A stretch of 64,000 bases of DNA from Lactifluus volemus (lineage: Eukaryota > Basidiomycota > Agaricomycetes > Russulales > Russulaceae): assembly GCA_022376515.1 (NCBI GenBank), contig WTXI01000002.1, positions 1,674,001 through 1,738,000 on the forward strand, given 5' to 3'. The notes beneath the pieces were generated by a model that saw nothing but the letters and a program-made list of their open reading frames with translations, did not search any database and had not been told where the DNA came from. Every line of letters starts with the position of its first letter. Positions within the stretch are counted from its first letter, which is position 1. The translations under genes and the position numbers were made by a program. This document shows positions 22,366 through 35,728 of this stretch, piece by piece.

Positions 22366-24936
22366 ATGCTTGCCATACTCACCACAAATCATATCACTAT
22401 CACAGACCATTCTGTCCTCAGAAAAGGTCCTCCTACTCTCCCTCCTTCTTCTCAGGCACATCTCTCACAATATGTGGCGAGCGTATGGTCCCCCGACAGT
22501 GGTTCTCTATATGTCGCCACAACAGGTTCTGTCACACGCTTTGACACCTCCGGCGTGCTTGTCAAATCCCTATGGCCGTTGCCCGACAGCGACATGCCCC
22601 TAGATGATATTGGTGATCTTGCAATCAAAGACAAGGGCACCCTTATCCTATCCGCAGGAAATACCGTACACGTCCTCGAACATTCCTCCTCGACATCCTC
22701 ATCGACAAAAATAGTGCAATCATTGCCTATACACCCCGACTCGGATCCCGTCCACTCTCTGTCGCTCTCCCACGATGGTACGCTGCTCGCCGTCTCCTCT
22801 CCCGGTGCCGTTATCGTGCACAACCTCGCACTCGGTGCTCAAACAGCGCTGCGTGGGCTCCCCGGGCGTGTCGCAGTTTGCACGTTTCATGTACACTCGC
22901 GCGTGCGCTTGCTCTTGGGCATCGGCCACAACCTAGTGATATATGACATCACCCGTGCTTCTAGTCCCTCACGTATCGCTTCTATCGGAGATGGCACGGA
23001 CGGTGATGTCGTCGCCGTGGCCTGTAGTCCGTACAGCAAGACGTTACTTGCCGTAGCGTGCAGCGGAGGATACATTGCCCTAGTGGATCTTGATAAAGAG
23101 TTAAGGTACAACCCGGTATAGAGGCGATATATATCCCGGAAACGTACTCAATCGCCTTTCCAGTCTCATCCGCTCTTTCAACTATAAAGTCAGTGTGACG
23201 TCGCTGCTCTTCTCCGCCGATGGCGCGTCATTGTATGTCGGGACCGCGGCTGGCAAATTGCTCGTGCAAACCCTTCGCTCTACAGAGGCGCCTAAAGTGA
23301 CTATAGTTGGTGAACAAGGTTGCAGGGTGGAAGGCCTAGCGATAGTGGTACGTTCTTCTTTTCCAAGCTGTGGTCCAGATCTCATCCCATCTCCCACCTA
23401 CTCAGAAAAGGAGCAAACTCTCCATTGATTCCAACCCGAGAACCACTGCCACTGGCTCCACTAATAATAAGCCGCTGACACAATATGATATCAATAGCCC
23501 CCTTCGGTCATCCACAAGCAAAGTCCCACTTCCTTCGTCGTTGAAGAAATCGACATCTGACAGTCCTTCCGAGACGATTAAACCTCCGTTAAAGAGCGAT
23601 ACTGCTCCAATCAGAAAGCGCGTCAATTCGGCTACTGCTCTTGGAAGTCGCGGGATCGTCTCCTCCGTGCGCAGCATGTTTGCGAATGAGTTGACGGACA
23701 CGTCTCCTGGTGCGCTGAGATATTCCCACAAGTGTGTAGCTATTGAAACCGTGTTTAGCTGCTGCAGATCGAGCGAGGCCCGCTGTGGGAAATAAAGGAT
23801 ATGCGACGGAAAAGGGTATTACCCCCCCTTCACCATCCCAGGCTCTCACAAGCCCCACCAGTAAACGTTCTTACCGGGCCCCCACTCGGCCAAAGCCGGT
23901 AAATCATGCATCGTCCACAACTTTATCAGTGCCTGGGGGGAAAGTGCGCGAGCGGACTTTATCGGCATCGACGCGCACCACGGATATATCTGAGACAAAA
24001 ACAACTAGTGTCACGACGACCACCCGCACTGGTCCCCGTATACGGACAACCTCCTCACCCAAGAGCGTGGCGAACCCGAGCCCTACAACTCCAGCTGCTC
24101 GCCAACGAATGAAAGCGCCGACCTCACCGAAGGCTACCTCGGTGTCTTCGCGGCGAGCGCCATCCGCACCTTCTGGAGTAAGCACAACTCCTGGCGGTCC
24201 AGCACGAGACAAAGCACGTCAACGCACGACCTCTGGTGTGTCGCGCACATCTACGACACGTGCGCGCTCCTCCGCGCCACCAATACCACGTATACCTCCG
24301 CCGACACTGAGCACCAGCACCCATATGCCATCGCCGGAACTCCGAGCGTCATCCCCGCTACGTGACACGGTGCCACCCTTCCCGACCAAACAAGAAAAGT
24401 CACGGAAGAAAGGGCTGTCGGTACTTGGGCTCGCCACGCCCGAAGTCGAGCGATGGATCGCGGGAAAGAGCTCCGACAAGGGCCCCGCCGTCGAGTTTCC
24501 TGCTGGCAGCAGTGACGAAGACGAGTTCGAAGACATGGGCCAGCTTCACCGAAGTCGGATGAGAGAGCTGCTGGCGGGGCAGGAAGACGATGAGGGTAGT
24601 GCGACACGCCCGCGGACGCTTTCGTTGCAAATCACGCCTCGCAAGTCGGCGGCTTGGGCGGCGTCCCCGCTCCGACACAGCATCGCGGAAGGTTCGCCGG
24701 GCTTGAAGGGCGTGACGGGCTTGCTTCACGCGCTCATCTCGGACGCGATGCTCGACTTTCGTCAGGAAACGCGCGCCGAAATGGTCGGTTTGCACCTCGA
24801 TCTGGTGCGTATGGGCCGCGCGTGGCGTAGGGAGATGCGGGAGACGATGCGGGAGTATGTGGGCGATTTGAAAGAGCTGCGGGAAGAAAATAGGAATTTG
24901 AGAGAGGAAAATGAGCGGTTGCGAAGAGGATATTGA
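22366..24936 (+). CDS. NEDD1: NEDD1-like WD40 protein, gamma-tubulin complex targeting factor
   Basis: Targets gamma-tubulin ring complexes to spindle poles. The start at 22366 (MLAILTTNHITITD) is chosen because the frame upstream has no ATG. A WD40 beta-propeller of about 330 residues follows, with QYVASVWSPDSGSLYVATTG, HSLSLSHDGTLLAVSS, VVAVACSPYSKTLLAVACS and VTSLLFSADGASLYVGT. Then comes a long Ser/Thr/Pro-rich basic linker and a C-terminal coiled coil ending ELREENRNLREENERLRRGY, as in animal NEDD1, where this end binds the gamma-tubulin complex. Introns at 23105-23160, about 23349-23406 and about 23712-23758 all keep phase. No frame break was found in about 800 codons. Tandem MCB boxes lie just upstream. 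Confidence 0.8.
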
Positions 24937-25140
24937 AAAAGCCACGGGCGAGCGGGCGACAACCGTAAAATTCAAAGAAAAAAAACACTCTCAGGCTGGA
25001 TCTATGTTGTCGCTATGTTTTTGTGTGTATTCGAGTTGGCCAATATGTTTATATCCTAACGGCTGCCGTTCCGCGGGCCCGAGCCGATTTCTGTCTCAAG
25101 ATGGTGGCGTTATAAATGTAGTTATCATCAACCAGCCTGA

Positions 25141-26393
<1,253 letters not shown>

Positions 26394-26481
26394 CTTAAAT
26401 TTCGGGCCGTGTAATCCGAGTGTAGAATAAATTTAAAAAAGAATAATTATTCGGGTGTTTTGTGGTTAACTTGGGTATGAG

Positions 26482-27930
26482 ATGAAGGACCCGCATCCCA
26501 ACCAGTCTGGATTTCGTACCGTTCTTCAGTACACTGGAATACCCCCATCTTGGCTTGATAAACGACCTCGACTTCCATCCCGCAACTGGCTCATCTTCCT
26601 TTCCATCACTCAATCACTCATCGGATTCTATGTCTATGACCGTCACCAGTCACGAAAAATTCGCCAGGAATATGTCGACCGTGTCAAGCATCTAGCAGAA
26701 GAACCGCTCCAGAGCCTCGACTTTCCTCGTACCGTCACTGTGTACAGCGCCAAATGGCCAGGTGACGACGACTGGGATCGTGGTTCGCGATATTTCAGGA
26801 AGTACGTCAAGGTCTGCTCGTTCGTTTGAAAAAAAAAAGAAACTTAAAAACTAATGACTCGATTTCTTTTTTACACGTCCATAGCCTATATTTGTTGCTG
26901 CAGCCATCGATTATACCGTCATTGCTGGTAAACGACACGGTGACCTCGCCACGCGTGTGGCCAACGATATTAAAACTGAACGTCGCATCGCCCTTGGATT
27001 GGACCCTCCTCCACTGACTCTATCTGCGCTCCGCGTACCCACAAAAGGTACGTCAGAGACCGAACGACGTCGAGCGCTCGAAGGCGGCATTGTCATCATC
27101 GGACGGCCCGCCTTCAAGGAATACATCGCAGGTCTCCGACGCGGATGGACGGAATCCTTGGAGCGTGTCGACGAGGACGAAAACTTTCAAGAACACTCGA
27201 GAGCGACGGACACTTTGACGAGCCCGATGCGTCATCGTCATCGTCTCACTTTGTTGCAGACGGCGAGCCGATTCCTACACGGTCACGTCTCCCTTCATCA
27301 CGTCCTCCCGGTCTGTTCTCTCCACTTGGAACCGCCATCCGAGCGTCGCCCTCATCATCATCACCTCCACCCACTCGGGACTCGGCTGGTGCGGACGTAC
27401 CTCCACCGACAGAAATACCGCCCCAACCGCCACAGCTCCTCGTCCCCTTCGTCAATCTCGTCGGAATCAAGCTCTTCCCTCTCATGATTTGGGACCTGTT
27501 CAACGAGCGTCACAAGGTCCGCGCCGGCGCCGAGGCCGCGTACAAGCTCGTCTCGGGTGCCACGCGCCCCTTTGAGCGCTCAGATGTCGACTTTGACCTG
27601 TCCGCGGAGGGCTACTACAAGTCCTCGACGGCCGACTTTCCCGCGGACATGCAAAAGGCGCGCTCAGAGTATTACAAGGCGCTGCCGGAGAAGCTGTCCA
27701 CAGCCCGTGCGCTCGCGCGCGGTGAACGCGAACCAACAAAGTCGGAGATTGAGGCACCGCCACCGACAGAGGTCGAGTTGCGCGCAGAGCGACTTAAAAA
27801 AGAGACTCGGTGGAGAGCGGATGAGCGTGGTTGGGATATCGTCCGTCCGGATACGCCAGTTGAGTGGGACGAGCGCTGGGAAGGTGCACTGCAGGTATTC
27901 ATTGACCCACCCAATGTTCGTTATGAATGA
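26482..27930 (+). CDS. TIM54: Mitochondrial import subunit Tim54
   Basis: Part of the TIM22 complex, which inserts carrier proteins into the mitochondrial inner membrane. The N-terminus has GFRTVLQYTGIPPSWLDKRP and a transmembrane segment NWLIFLSITQSLIGFYVYD. After an intron (about 26815-26884) comes PIFVAAAIDYTVIAGKRHGD, then ALEGGIVIIGRPAFKEYIAG. The conserved C-terminal half has PFVNLVGIKLFPLMIWDLFN and DFDLSAEGYYKSSTADFPAD. The frame slips at about 27190, where one A appears lost from an A run: FQ is followed one base out of phase by RTLESDGHFDEP. Otherwise of the expected length, about 460 residues. Convergent with MER3 across 242 bp. Confidence 0.88.
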
Positions 27931-28172
27931 ACTGCGTGCACATCCAGTACCTCCTTTCACTTTAAAATATACCTATCCTAATAGTAGACAACCCTCTCAA
28001 CTCATGGCAATGACCTCAAAACAGGGACACACGTTCGATTGTCAATGGCCCTCTAACTTGCACACCACGTTTCATGTAACTGACAATGAAGTCCATAAAC
28101 ATGCAAAGGAACTGAGAGTCAACACCCTATTGTCATTCTGTTCTGCACTATCCGGCTTCGTAGCGTCCCAGC

Positions 28173-31100
28173 TTAGTCTACGATCTCGATGCTGTCTGTT
28201 GTTGCGAGCCAGCTTTCAAATTCAGCGAGATGATCATAAGGCTCAACAGTTTGCATAGGTACCAGGTTGGCTGGTACGGGGGTCCAGTCTGGTCCATACT
28301 TCTCCCTCTGTTTCCTTTTCCAAGCAACGTAGAAAGAAGGCTCTTGAGAGTCAAGGGTAGACAGCTGCTGCGTTTGGGCCGGAGACGAGATCCGACGAGG
28401 CGATGGCGCAGTAGGAGGATCACTAGTCCCATCCGAACCGACGACGTCAAAAAGTGTCCTGTCGAGGACGAACCCTTCATCCCCTGCAGAGATGTCATTG
28501 GCAGTGGCAACAGAGACTGAGTTTTTGACAGGAGCACCAAGCTCAGCATCGGAATCCGAAAGAAATAGGCGGGAGGATTGTCCGACATTTAATTTTCTTT
28601 TCTAATCATGGGTCAGAGCAGGAACCTACGCTACCAATGTATGCATACCTGTGGTGGCAGAAGCGGTCTGGCTAGTTTGATTTTAGCAAATGTGGGGTCT
28701 CCGTTTGTGCTACCCTTGCCCGTTGGCATTGAGTGGATCGGCTGTAACGTCGAGACATCCTGAGACTCCACAATATCTGTTTCAGCTGGTGTTGGAGCGA
28801 TTCCGCCCACATGAGCCTCGCGAATGACAGCATCCATCTCTGAGTCCGAGTAATCAGAAGGGAGAGAAGCCAGGCTTCCTCCAGCCACGCGCACGCTGTG
28901 GATGTTAGCTTTGTTAGCTTGAACTAGCTCATGTAGTTCTGGGAAATCGTCGGAGTCGGAGTCATCAAAGAAGGTGCTGGCAGTTGCATCATCATCCATC
29001 AAAGCGGAAAAGTCCATATTGAACTTGGGTCTTTTTTTGCTCGCAGGCCGAGCATTGTCACTGACAGGGTCATGAAGCTTGATCCGCTTCCCACTGGGAA
29101 TCCTCAGATTTGATTCAGCCCCAGAGCTTTTGTGAAGTGCCTCCAGTTGTTGAAAGCTAGCATCAAGACGGTGAGCGGAAGCCCTGACAAGATTAGAATT
29201 CCTTGATCTCGAGGCAGAGTCCTCAGGTATTCCTTGCCGGGTCTTCGCCTTGGTCGACGTTGGGCCTATTCCAGCCTGAGATCCTACACGGCGTTGTCTC
29301 AATGCAGGTGGGGGTTTGTTGACGCCATCCCGACAGCTTTTGGAGAGATTACATAATCAGTCAAGTGGGGACGGAATACTAATGCGTACCACAAATGACG
29401 GCAGGTGGACTTATCCTTACAGGGGTGGTTGCATCTAGATATATGCAGGAAGAGGTTATGAGGGAGATAAAGTCACGTACCTATATTTGCCATTTGGTAG
29501 TTTTGCAGGCCGGGGGTCTTTTTCCGCCCACTTTTCATGGTTCAGAATGTAAGAAGATGCGCCTGGGCCCTGTCCACCCTTCATCCCGTCAACTGTTTCA
29601 AAAACAGCGTGAGCGTGGAGACAGGCATAGATAGTCCCTCTCACCAGAATTATTCATGAATGAATCTCCGGTTGGAGCCTCATCGTCACTTGGGGCCATA
29701 TTCCAAAAATCTTCGTTACCATCAAGACCATCCAGTACCATTTCCTGTCGTCGGTGGGAGGTCATTATTGATAATGTCAGCGCGTCCCATTCATGACAAG
29801 GCCTCCTCCATACCATGCTACTCATTGGGCGGGTGTTCACAACGGGAAATTTGTCCATGTCAATCTTGGGTTTGTATTGTGACATCGTGGTGATGCCGGC
29901 GATGGTTTCCTGCATCTGTTGTGGTTAGTGTCCAGTGCTGCAGCGACTCGCGCTCACCGACGACATATAAATACATATACTTTGGCTCGGCTTCGTAAGT
30001 TGGGCGGTGACAGAGAATGATTTGGGGTCTTGGAGAGCTTTTGTGCTGCGAGAAGTCTTCTGAGCGTCTGAACGCCTATCGCTTAACACAATAATAGCTC
30101 ACGGGATTCTTCGAAAATCGATGAATTCCAAGTCGGACGTCACTGTCAGGACGTGGGTCACGTCGTGGTAATGTCGACCTTTTTGAGCTTTGGACTTGGA
30201 AGCGCCTTCCAAGGAAGCCGAACACTGAACCTCAAGCTCCACATCGATGGTGGTACTACCAGGAGAATACACAACCGACACCTCGTCCACGGTCACAGAA
30301 TACACTGGGAGTTCATTGGCAGCAAACAAGATCTTGCGGCCGCAAGGTTGTTTTCTATTAAGCAGCTAATCGACAATGAGCTAGTAGTAGAGACATCAAT
30401 TTGAGAACGTACCGAATCGATCTGGTCGGGATCCTGCACACGGAGCTTTTCGAAGTTGACAATACCGTGTTCGGCTAGTACCTAGTAGCACATCAGTCCG
30501 CAACAAAGTGTAGTTCGTTACTCTCGTAGAATAGAACCTTCATACTGTGCAGGGAAATTAAGCCCGTGATTTATGACAATGACAGGTCGAAGGCTTACGA
30601 CTTCTCGCCAATCGTTTCGATCTGGCAGAGTACCGTGGGTCGGTCTTCCCAGGCCTTGGCGTTGATATCGCGTACTCTTTGTGCAAACGCCTATGAGTAT
30701 TGATGGCGCCATAAGTTGGTGTGCACTCACAGCTCCAGGCCGTGCTTGATCTGAGCGCCATTCCGCTTGGCTATCGCGACCTCAACCATAGCTAAAGAGT
30801 TGAGACAAAATGTTACCGTGGTAGCCGCATATCCTACCTTTAGCAACTCGACTAGCGTGCCGAAATACGATGACAGAGTCAAGTAGGGCGTTACTTTCCC
30901 CTGATTTATATTCTGCACCGTGGAGAGAGATCCTTCCCAGGACAGCCTGATGACAGTCTTACTCGGAAGAATTTGGTAACTGCGACGGCAAATTACCTGA
31001 ATCAACAAAAACGCCTTGTCAGGGGCCTTTTCAACACGCTTTATTTTAAATCGAATATCGTCATGCTCTCGGAGCTTGTTGTAAACCTGGAATCTTTAGT

Positions 31101-34100
31101 GGACACAATCCTTGAAAGGACATACGACAACTGACTTGCTTGTCTCCGGAGCGTATCTTCAGCTCGGAAAGCCTAGGTACAACGTCAGACAACTCCATAA
31201 ATCTGGTACTTGACGCACTCTTCCGAGGCAGCAAGCGTTTCTAACTTGATTGAGGGCATGATCTCAGGAACACATGTGAATGCCCTTGGGTAGATTCTCA
31301 CCATTTCCCTCAAAGTAGCTTTTACAGGGAGTTTCATGATCGAGGACATCTCGTTACCAGATAGTCAGCACAGACGACGAAAGAGCAAGAGCAGTTGTTA
31401 CTGTAGCCAGCTTGATGTAGAGCTGTTGCTCTTAAGTGAGCTTAGGTCGCATGACCAGGTCTTAACATGCGTACTTTGCTCATAATATCACCAAATTCTG
31501 TTGAGTGCAGCTCTCCCGGTCTTCCGTCTACGTAGCTTAACAGCTCGGCATCCTTTAGATCGTTGATGCATTTCGTCATCATGCTGTCCAATCCGTCTTG
31601 CCAGTTTTCCTCCTTTGACAAATAACGCTGCGGGTTCTGAGCCAATCGACGAAACATAAATGAGTGACGTATCCATTCCTTTGCTGTCGCTATATCATTG
31701 ATAGTCCCGAGGCCGACCTCTGAATTAATATGCTCTGCGAGGTTAGTATGCAAGGAGCTCTCCAGGATGGTTTGGCCGCGACCGAGGGTACGATATTTGC
31801 TCTCGAGTCCAGACTCGCACATTATAATAGCCACACCTTCCTTATCTGTTCTCACTCGCTCAGCAAGAGGTGACACGGTACCAGATATGGACTCACCGAA
31901 CTGGGGTCGACCCTTGCCGAGGAAACAACACGACACTATATTATCTCACACTGCGAAAATCGAGTTGACTCACAGCTCGGCCAATCATCTGCGTGATATC
32001 CAAGTCTGAGTATTCCTGAGAGACGCCATTTTGGAATATTTTGACGTCTTTGATTACGACGATGTGCGCAGCTGGGGGAACGGAATCGACTCGAGTCAAT
32101 CAGGCTTTCTTTTACATGGCGTGACTCACGGAGATTTACGCCCACAGCGAGAGTCTGAAAAAAAGACAAGGAACTCTGCATCAACGGAAGGCTAAAATGA
32201 TCGGCTCACCGACGTTGCGACGATAACACGCAGAATCTTGCTCATAAACAACTCTTCCACAAGTCGCCTGTCTGAAAGTTCCAGTCCCGCATGATGGGCG
32301 CCAATGCCAACCGCCGCGAGTCCTACAGTGATGGGAAGTGAGAATAAGTTATGTGTATGCTGTGCAAAGCGTCACGCCTTACTTTCAAGCTGTTTGTTCT
32401 GGAATGTCTTCTCAATCCTAAGGGCTTTTTAAGCTCTGATTCCACTCGTTTATATCGGTAAGAATAGACAGACCTCCTAGGTAGTGACCAGGGAAGCGAT
32501 TGTTTGTTGTTAGTTGCTTTGTTGTAGTCTGCCATTAACTGTTCTGCGGTAGCGAGGACACCTGAAGTTCTCATTAGAAGGTCGTATGCGAAGTTCGAAA
32601 GTAGAATGGACGTACCCTTCCGCGTCGACACGAAAATCAGTATCGGCTTGTTGGCAGAGTGTTGTTGAAGAAGGGAGAATAGATGATAGTTTAGAGATTG
32701 CGCAAATAAGAAATCATTCTGATTCTTGCCCCTTGGGAAACTGTATACGAAACGCGAAAGCTGGCAGGGCCGATATTCTTCGCCAAACTATTTGGACCAT
32801 CAGCGCATATACGGGAACAACAGAGTAGCCAGGAGATACTTGGAGAGTTGCAGCAGCACCGTTTGAAGACCGACTTGCGATCCAATGAGCGACATCATCG
32901 ATGTTCGGAACTGTAGCAGACACTGCAACAAAGCGCACAGCCGAACCGCGCGTCTTCATGCGGGACACAACCACTTCGAGGGTGCTTCCCCGTGACTCAT
33001 TGAGTATATGGACCTGCGATTGGTCAACACCGTGAGGAAGAGTATCATATAAACTGCTTACTTCGTCGATAAGAAAAAGCCGTATCTGAGAGAGGAGCCT
33101 GCTGTGAGTCGACCTCCAGCATATTCAATCACTGAGAATCTAGGTTGAATCCCATGAATCGCTTACCAGCTCCGTGTCAGACTATCCCACTTCTCGGCCT
33201 GTCACGCTTTATCAGATAGTATACTTGGCACAACGTCGAGAATTGACAGCACTGTAGTAATGCTAAGGAAAAATTGTTGATAGGGCCTGAATCACACGTA
33301 AAATGATTACTCAACATTATGTTTGCACTTTTACACTCCCCCCAAATACTTTTGCTGGGCAGGACGGTGTCCCCAGTCAACTCGCTGCCTGAGTGATTTT
33401 AATTACCGAAAATGGCATCCGAACAAGGACACATACATTTTATGCCCAAATGTCCAAACTTTTCCGTCCAGTCCTTGGTCCTTTCAGCGCATAGCGCCTT
33501 CCCATTTTGAGCGCATCACCCCGAACGAAGACAAGAACAAACCTTTGTCGGGGCTATATAGATACACTTTTCGCCGGCACCGCGATCAGATGAGTTGGCG
33601 AGCAAGTGAATTATAGAGAGTTCGAACAAGACGGTCTTTCCGCTACCCGTTGGTGCTGGAGAGAGGGTTTGTGTTGTACCAAGTTTCAATGCAAGCACCA
33701 AATAGACCTACCGCTCACCACCTTGCAGAAATGTCTATGCGAAAGAATAAAGAGAGAATTTCACAAGCTCACCACATTCTCTCCAGATTTCATAATCTAT
33801 ATTGAGCAGATATATAGTATATCACTTAAAACAATAGCAAAAACTTACGGTATCGAAGCAACTTGATTGCATGGCGTTGAAAACTCCAAACTTGAATATT
33901 GTGCGATACATATCAGCTATGGACAATAAGGCCTCTGGAGAGCAGAAAAATCAAGAATGACCACGAACGTAATTCCGAAACTTGGCGAAGTCGTATTCCG
34001 TCCGTGTTGTGCATGCTTCTTCCTCTGAGGTCCCCATTCCCTTCGGGTAGTAAGAGGGTATTCGAAAATCCGTATTGCGTATCATTGCTAAACTGAACCC

Positions 34101-34566
34101 GTTGTTTTGAAGAGGTAGCATCCAAGTCGGTATATTGTACACGACCACGCCCAAAGTGTGAGCCCGGAGGATCATAGGCTGTAGAGGTATGTTAGTGGAG
34201 AGCAAATCGTTAATAGTTGAGCGCATACATGGGAGTTCCTGATCATGCCACGCAACTGACACGAATTCAGGATGATCAGGTATATTGGCGTCCAGCGACA
34301 GAGATCCATTTGGTTCGAACGATCCTTGAAGAGACGGGTCAGAAGAAGGGTCCCACAACCCAGAGGCTGCATAGAACATTGTATGAGAAAAAATCTGCAA
34401 TAGTAGCACGCATATACTCACCAAAACTATCCAGTGGATTATCGGCGATGAAAGCATCTTCCCGGAACTCATCAATGGAAGCCGTAGGTGGGTATTCTGT
34501 GTAGTTTTGAAACACCTCGTGCGAGTAATAGTCTCCAGGAATTCCGTACATGTCTTCCTCATCCAT
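28173..34566 (-). CDS. HFM1: Meiotic DNA helicase MER3/HFM1
   Basis: Ski2-like superfamily 2 helicase that stabilises crossover intermediates in meiosis. The start is placed at 34566 (MDEEDMYGIP). Motif Q context is FKFGVFNAMQSSCFD; motif I is TPTGSGKTVLFEL; motif II is LFLIDE spliced to VHILNESRG; motif III is FVAVSATVPNIDDVAHW; motif VI includes GRAGRPQF. A Sec63-type winged-helix region follows (GVAIIMCESGLESKYR, HINSEVGLGTI), and a Fn3-like part (VTHVLTVTSDLEFIDFRR). The tail has a zinc-knuckle reading CNHPCKDKSTCRHL with CCRDG in the next exon, then a long acidic Ser-rich tail ending SIEIVD at 28173. At least 20 exons. One base may be missing at 34122. An ACGCGT box lies 64 bp upstream of the start. 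Confidence 0.9.
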
Positions 34567-34629
34567 TATGTCGCTCAAGGTGGATGCTGAAGCGCTGAAG
34601 GAACGATCTGTGGGGTTTCGAGCGCTGGA

Positions 34630-34635
34630 ACGCGT
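34630..34635. promoter_or_regulatory. MCB box in the HFM1/CKS1 shared promoter
   Basis: A single ACGCGT within the 208-bp gap between divergent HFM1 and CKS1 start codons. A CACGTG E-box follows at about 34647. A candidate site for MBF, judged by motif only. Confidence 0.35.
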
Positions 34636-34774
34636 ACGATTCACATCACGTGCCGCGGCTTGTCGGTACACGGACTACGTGACCGTGAAATGCGTGGTGC
34701 CACAACCCTTGAATAAATTCACCCCCATCGCAACGCCTGACAATCACGATTAACACGCTTTCCTAAAGTTAACC

Positions 34775-35324
34775 ATGGCCTCCAAGCAAACTCAACAAAC
34801 CCAACAACAGCAACAGCAGGCTCCGAAACAGAAATCAGCAGCGGAAACGGAGGCAGAGAAGATCAGAGAGTACATCGCAAAGTGAGTTGTGCCTCATCCT
34901 TACGTACCTTAAAGAATATACACGGACGCCCATTCGCTCAAGCATCCACTACTCTGACCGTTATTCCGACGACGAATACGAATATCGACATGTCATCCTT
35001 CCGAAACCGCTCTTCAAGATGATTCCCAAGGACTATTTCAATCCTGATGACCCCGGCGTACTCCGTCTGCTATCAGAGGCAGAATGGAGAGGGATCGGGA
35101 TCACTCAAAGCCTGGGGTGGGAACACTATGAAGTCCACGGTATGCCCAACCACTTGTTTCTTCCCTCATATATCCTTTCTTACCCTTCTGTAGCTCCTGA
35201 ACCCCACGTGCTCCTCTTCCGTAGGCCGAAGAACTTCGACTCGCACCAGGCCGCACAGGCCCATGCCCACGACGTGCAGCCACAAATTAAGGCAGGTGCC
35301 GCGAAGAATGGTCGGAAAAAGTAA
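34775..35324 (+). CDS. CKS1: Cyclin-dependent kinase regulatory subunit Cks1/Suc1
   Basis: Small adaptor that binds Cdk1 and phosphorylated substrates. Exons are 34775-34881, 34943-35139 and 35194-35324. A Gln-rich N-terminal lead ([12 protein letters not shown]) precedes the domain. The domain is intact: [20 protein letters not shown], then [20 protein letters not shown], then [20 protein letters not shown] with RRPKN. This includes the hinge HxPEPH and the phosphate-binding Arg/Ser/Trp positions of the family. The C-terminus ends in a short Lys-rich tail (AAKNGRKK). Both introns (61 and 54 bp) keep phase and no break is seen. Divergent from HFM1. Confidence 0.96.
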
Positions 35325-35728
35325 CATTTGCAGCAGCCTTTTTTTGTCGAGTTTAGAGGTTATCTCGCCCATCAGCTCTCGTTTCCACCCGCTTTCGCAT
35401 TTTGCTCTGTATTTCTGCCCGCTTCCTCGTCTCTAGATTGCACTGCGTTTTTATTCTACTGGTCCTGTTCCAACTTTTGTGACGATGGCATGCCCTCGCT
35501 TCTAATGTATGTTATGTCCCGGTACGTAATCGACGATAAGTCATGAGAAGGGTCACTGCATCGATGCCGAGATTCAGTACTTTCAGTGTTGAACATCATA
35601 AATACTGTTGGATTCCAACATCAGGGACGCGTCGATACAAAGGGGTAGAAGGTATATATCTAGTAAGTCGTCTAATATGAGACATGGGGTACAATTGGCG
35701 CTTCGGTAGAGTAAAAGCTGATCCTTAA
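35325..35728. other. Convergent intergenic region CKS1 / STE23
   Basis: 404 bp of presumed 3' untranslated sequence from both sides, pyrimidine-rich after the CKS1 stop. No gene or repeat seen. Confidence 0.6.
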
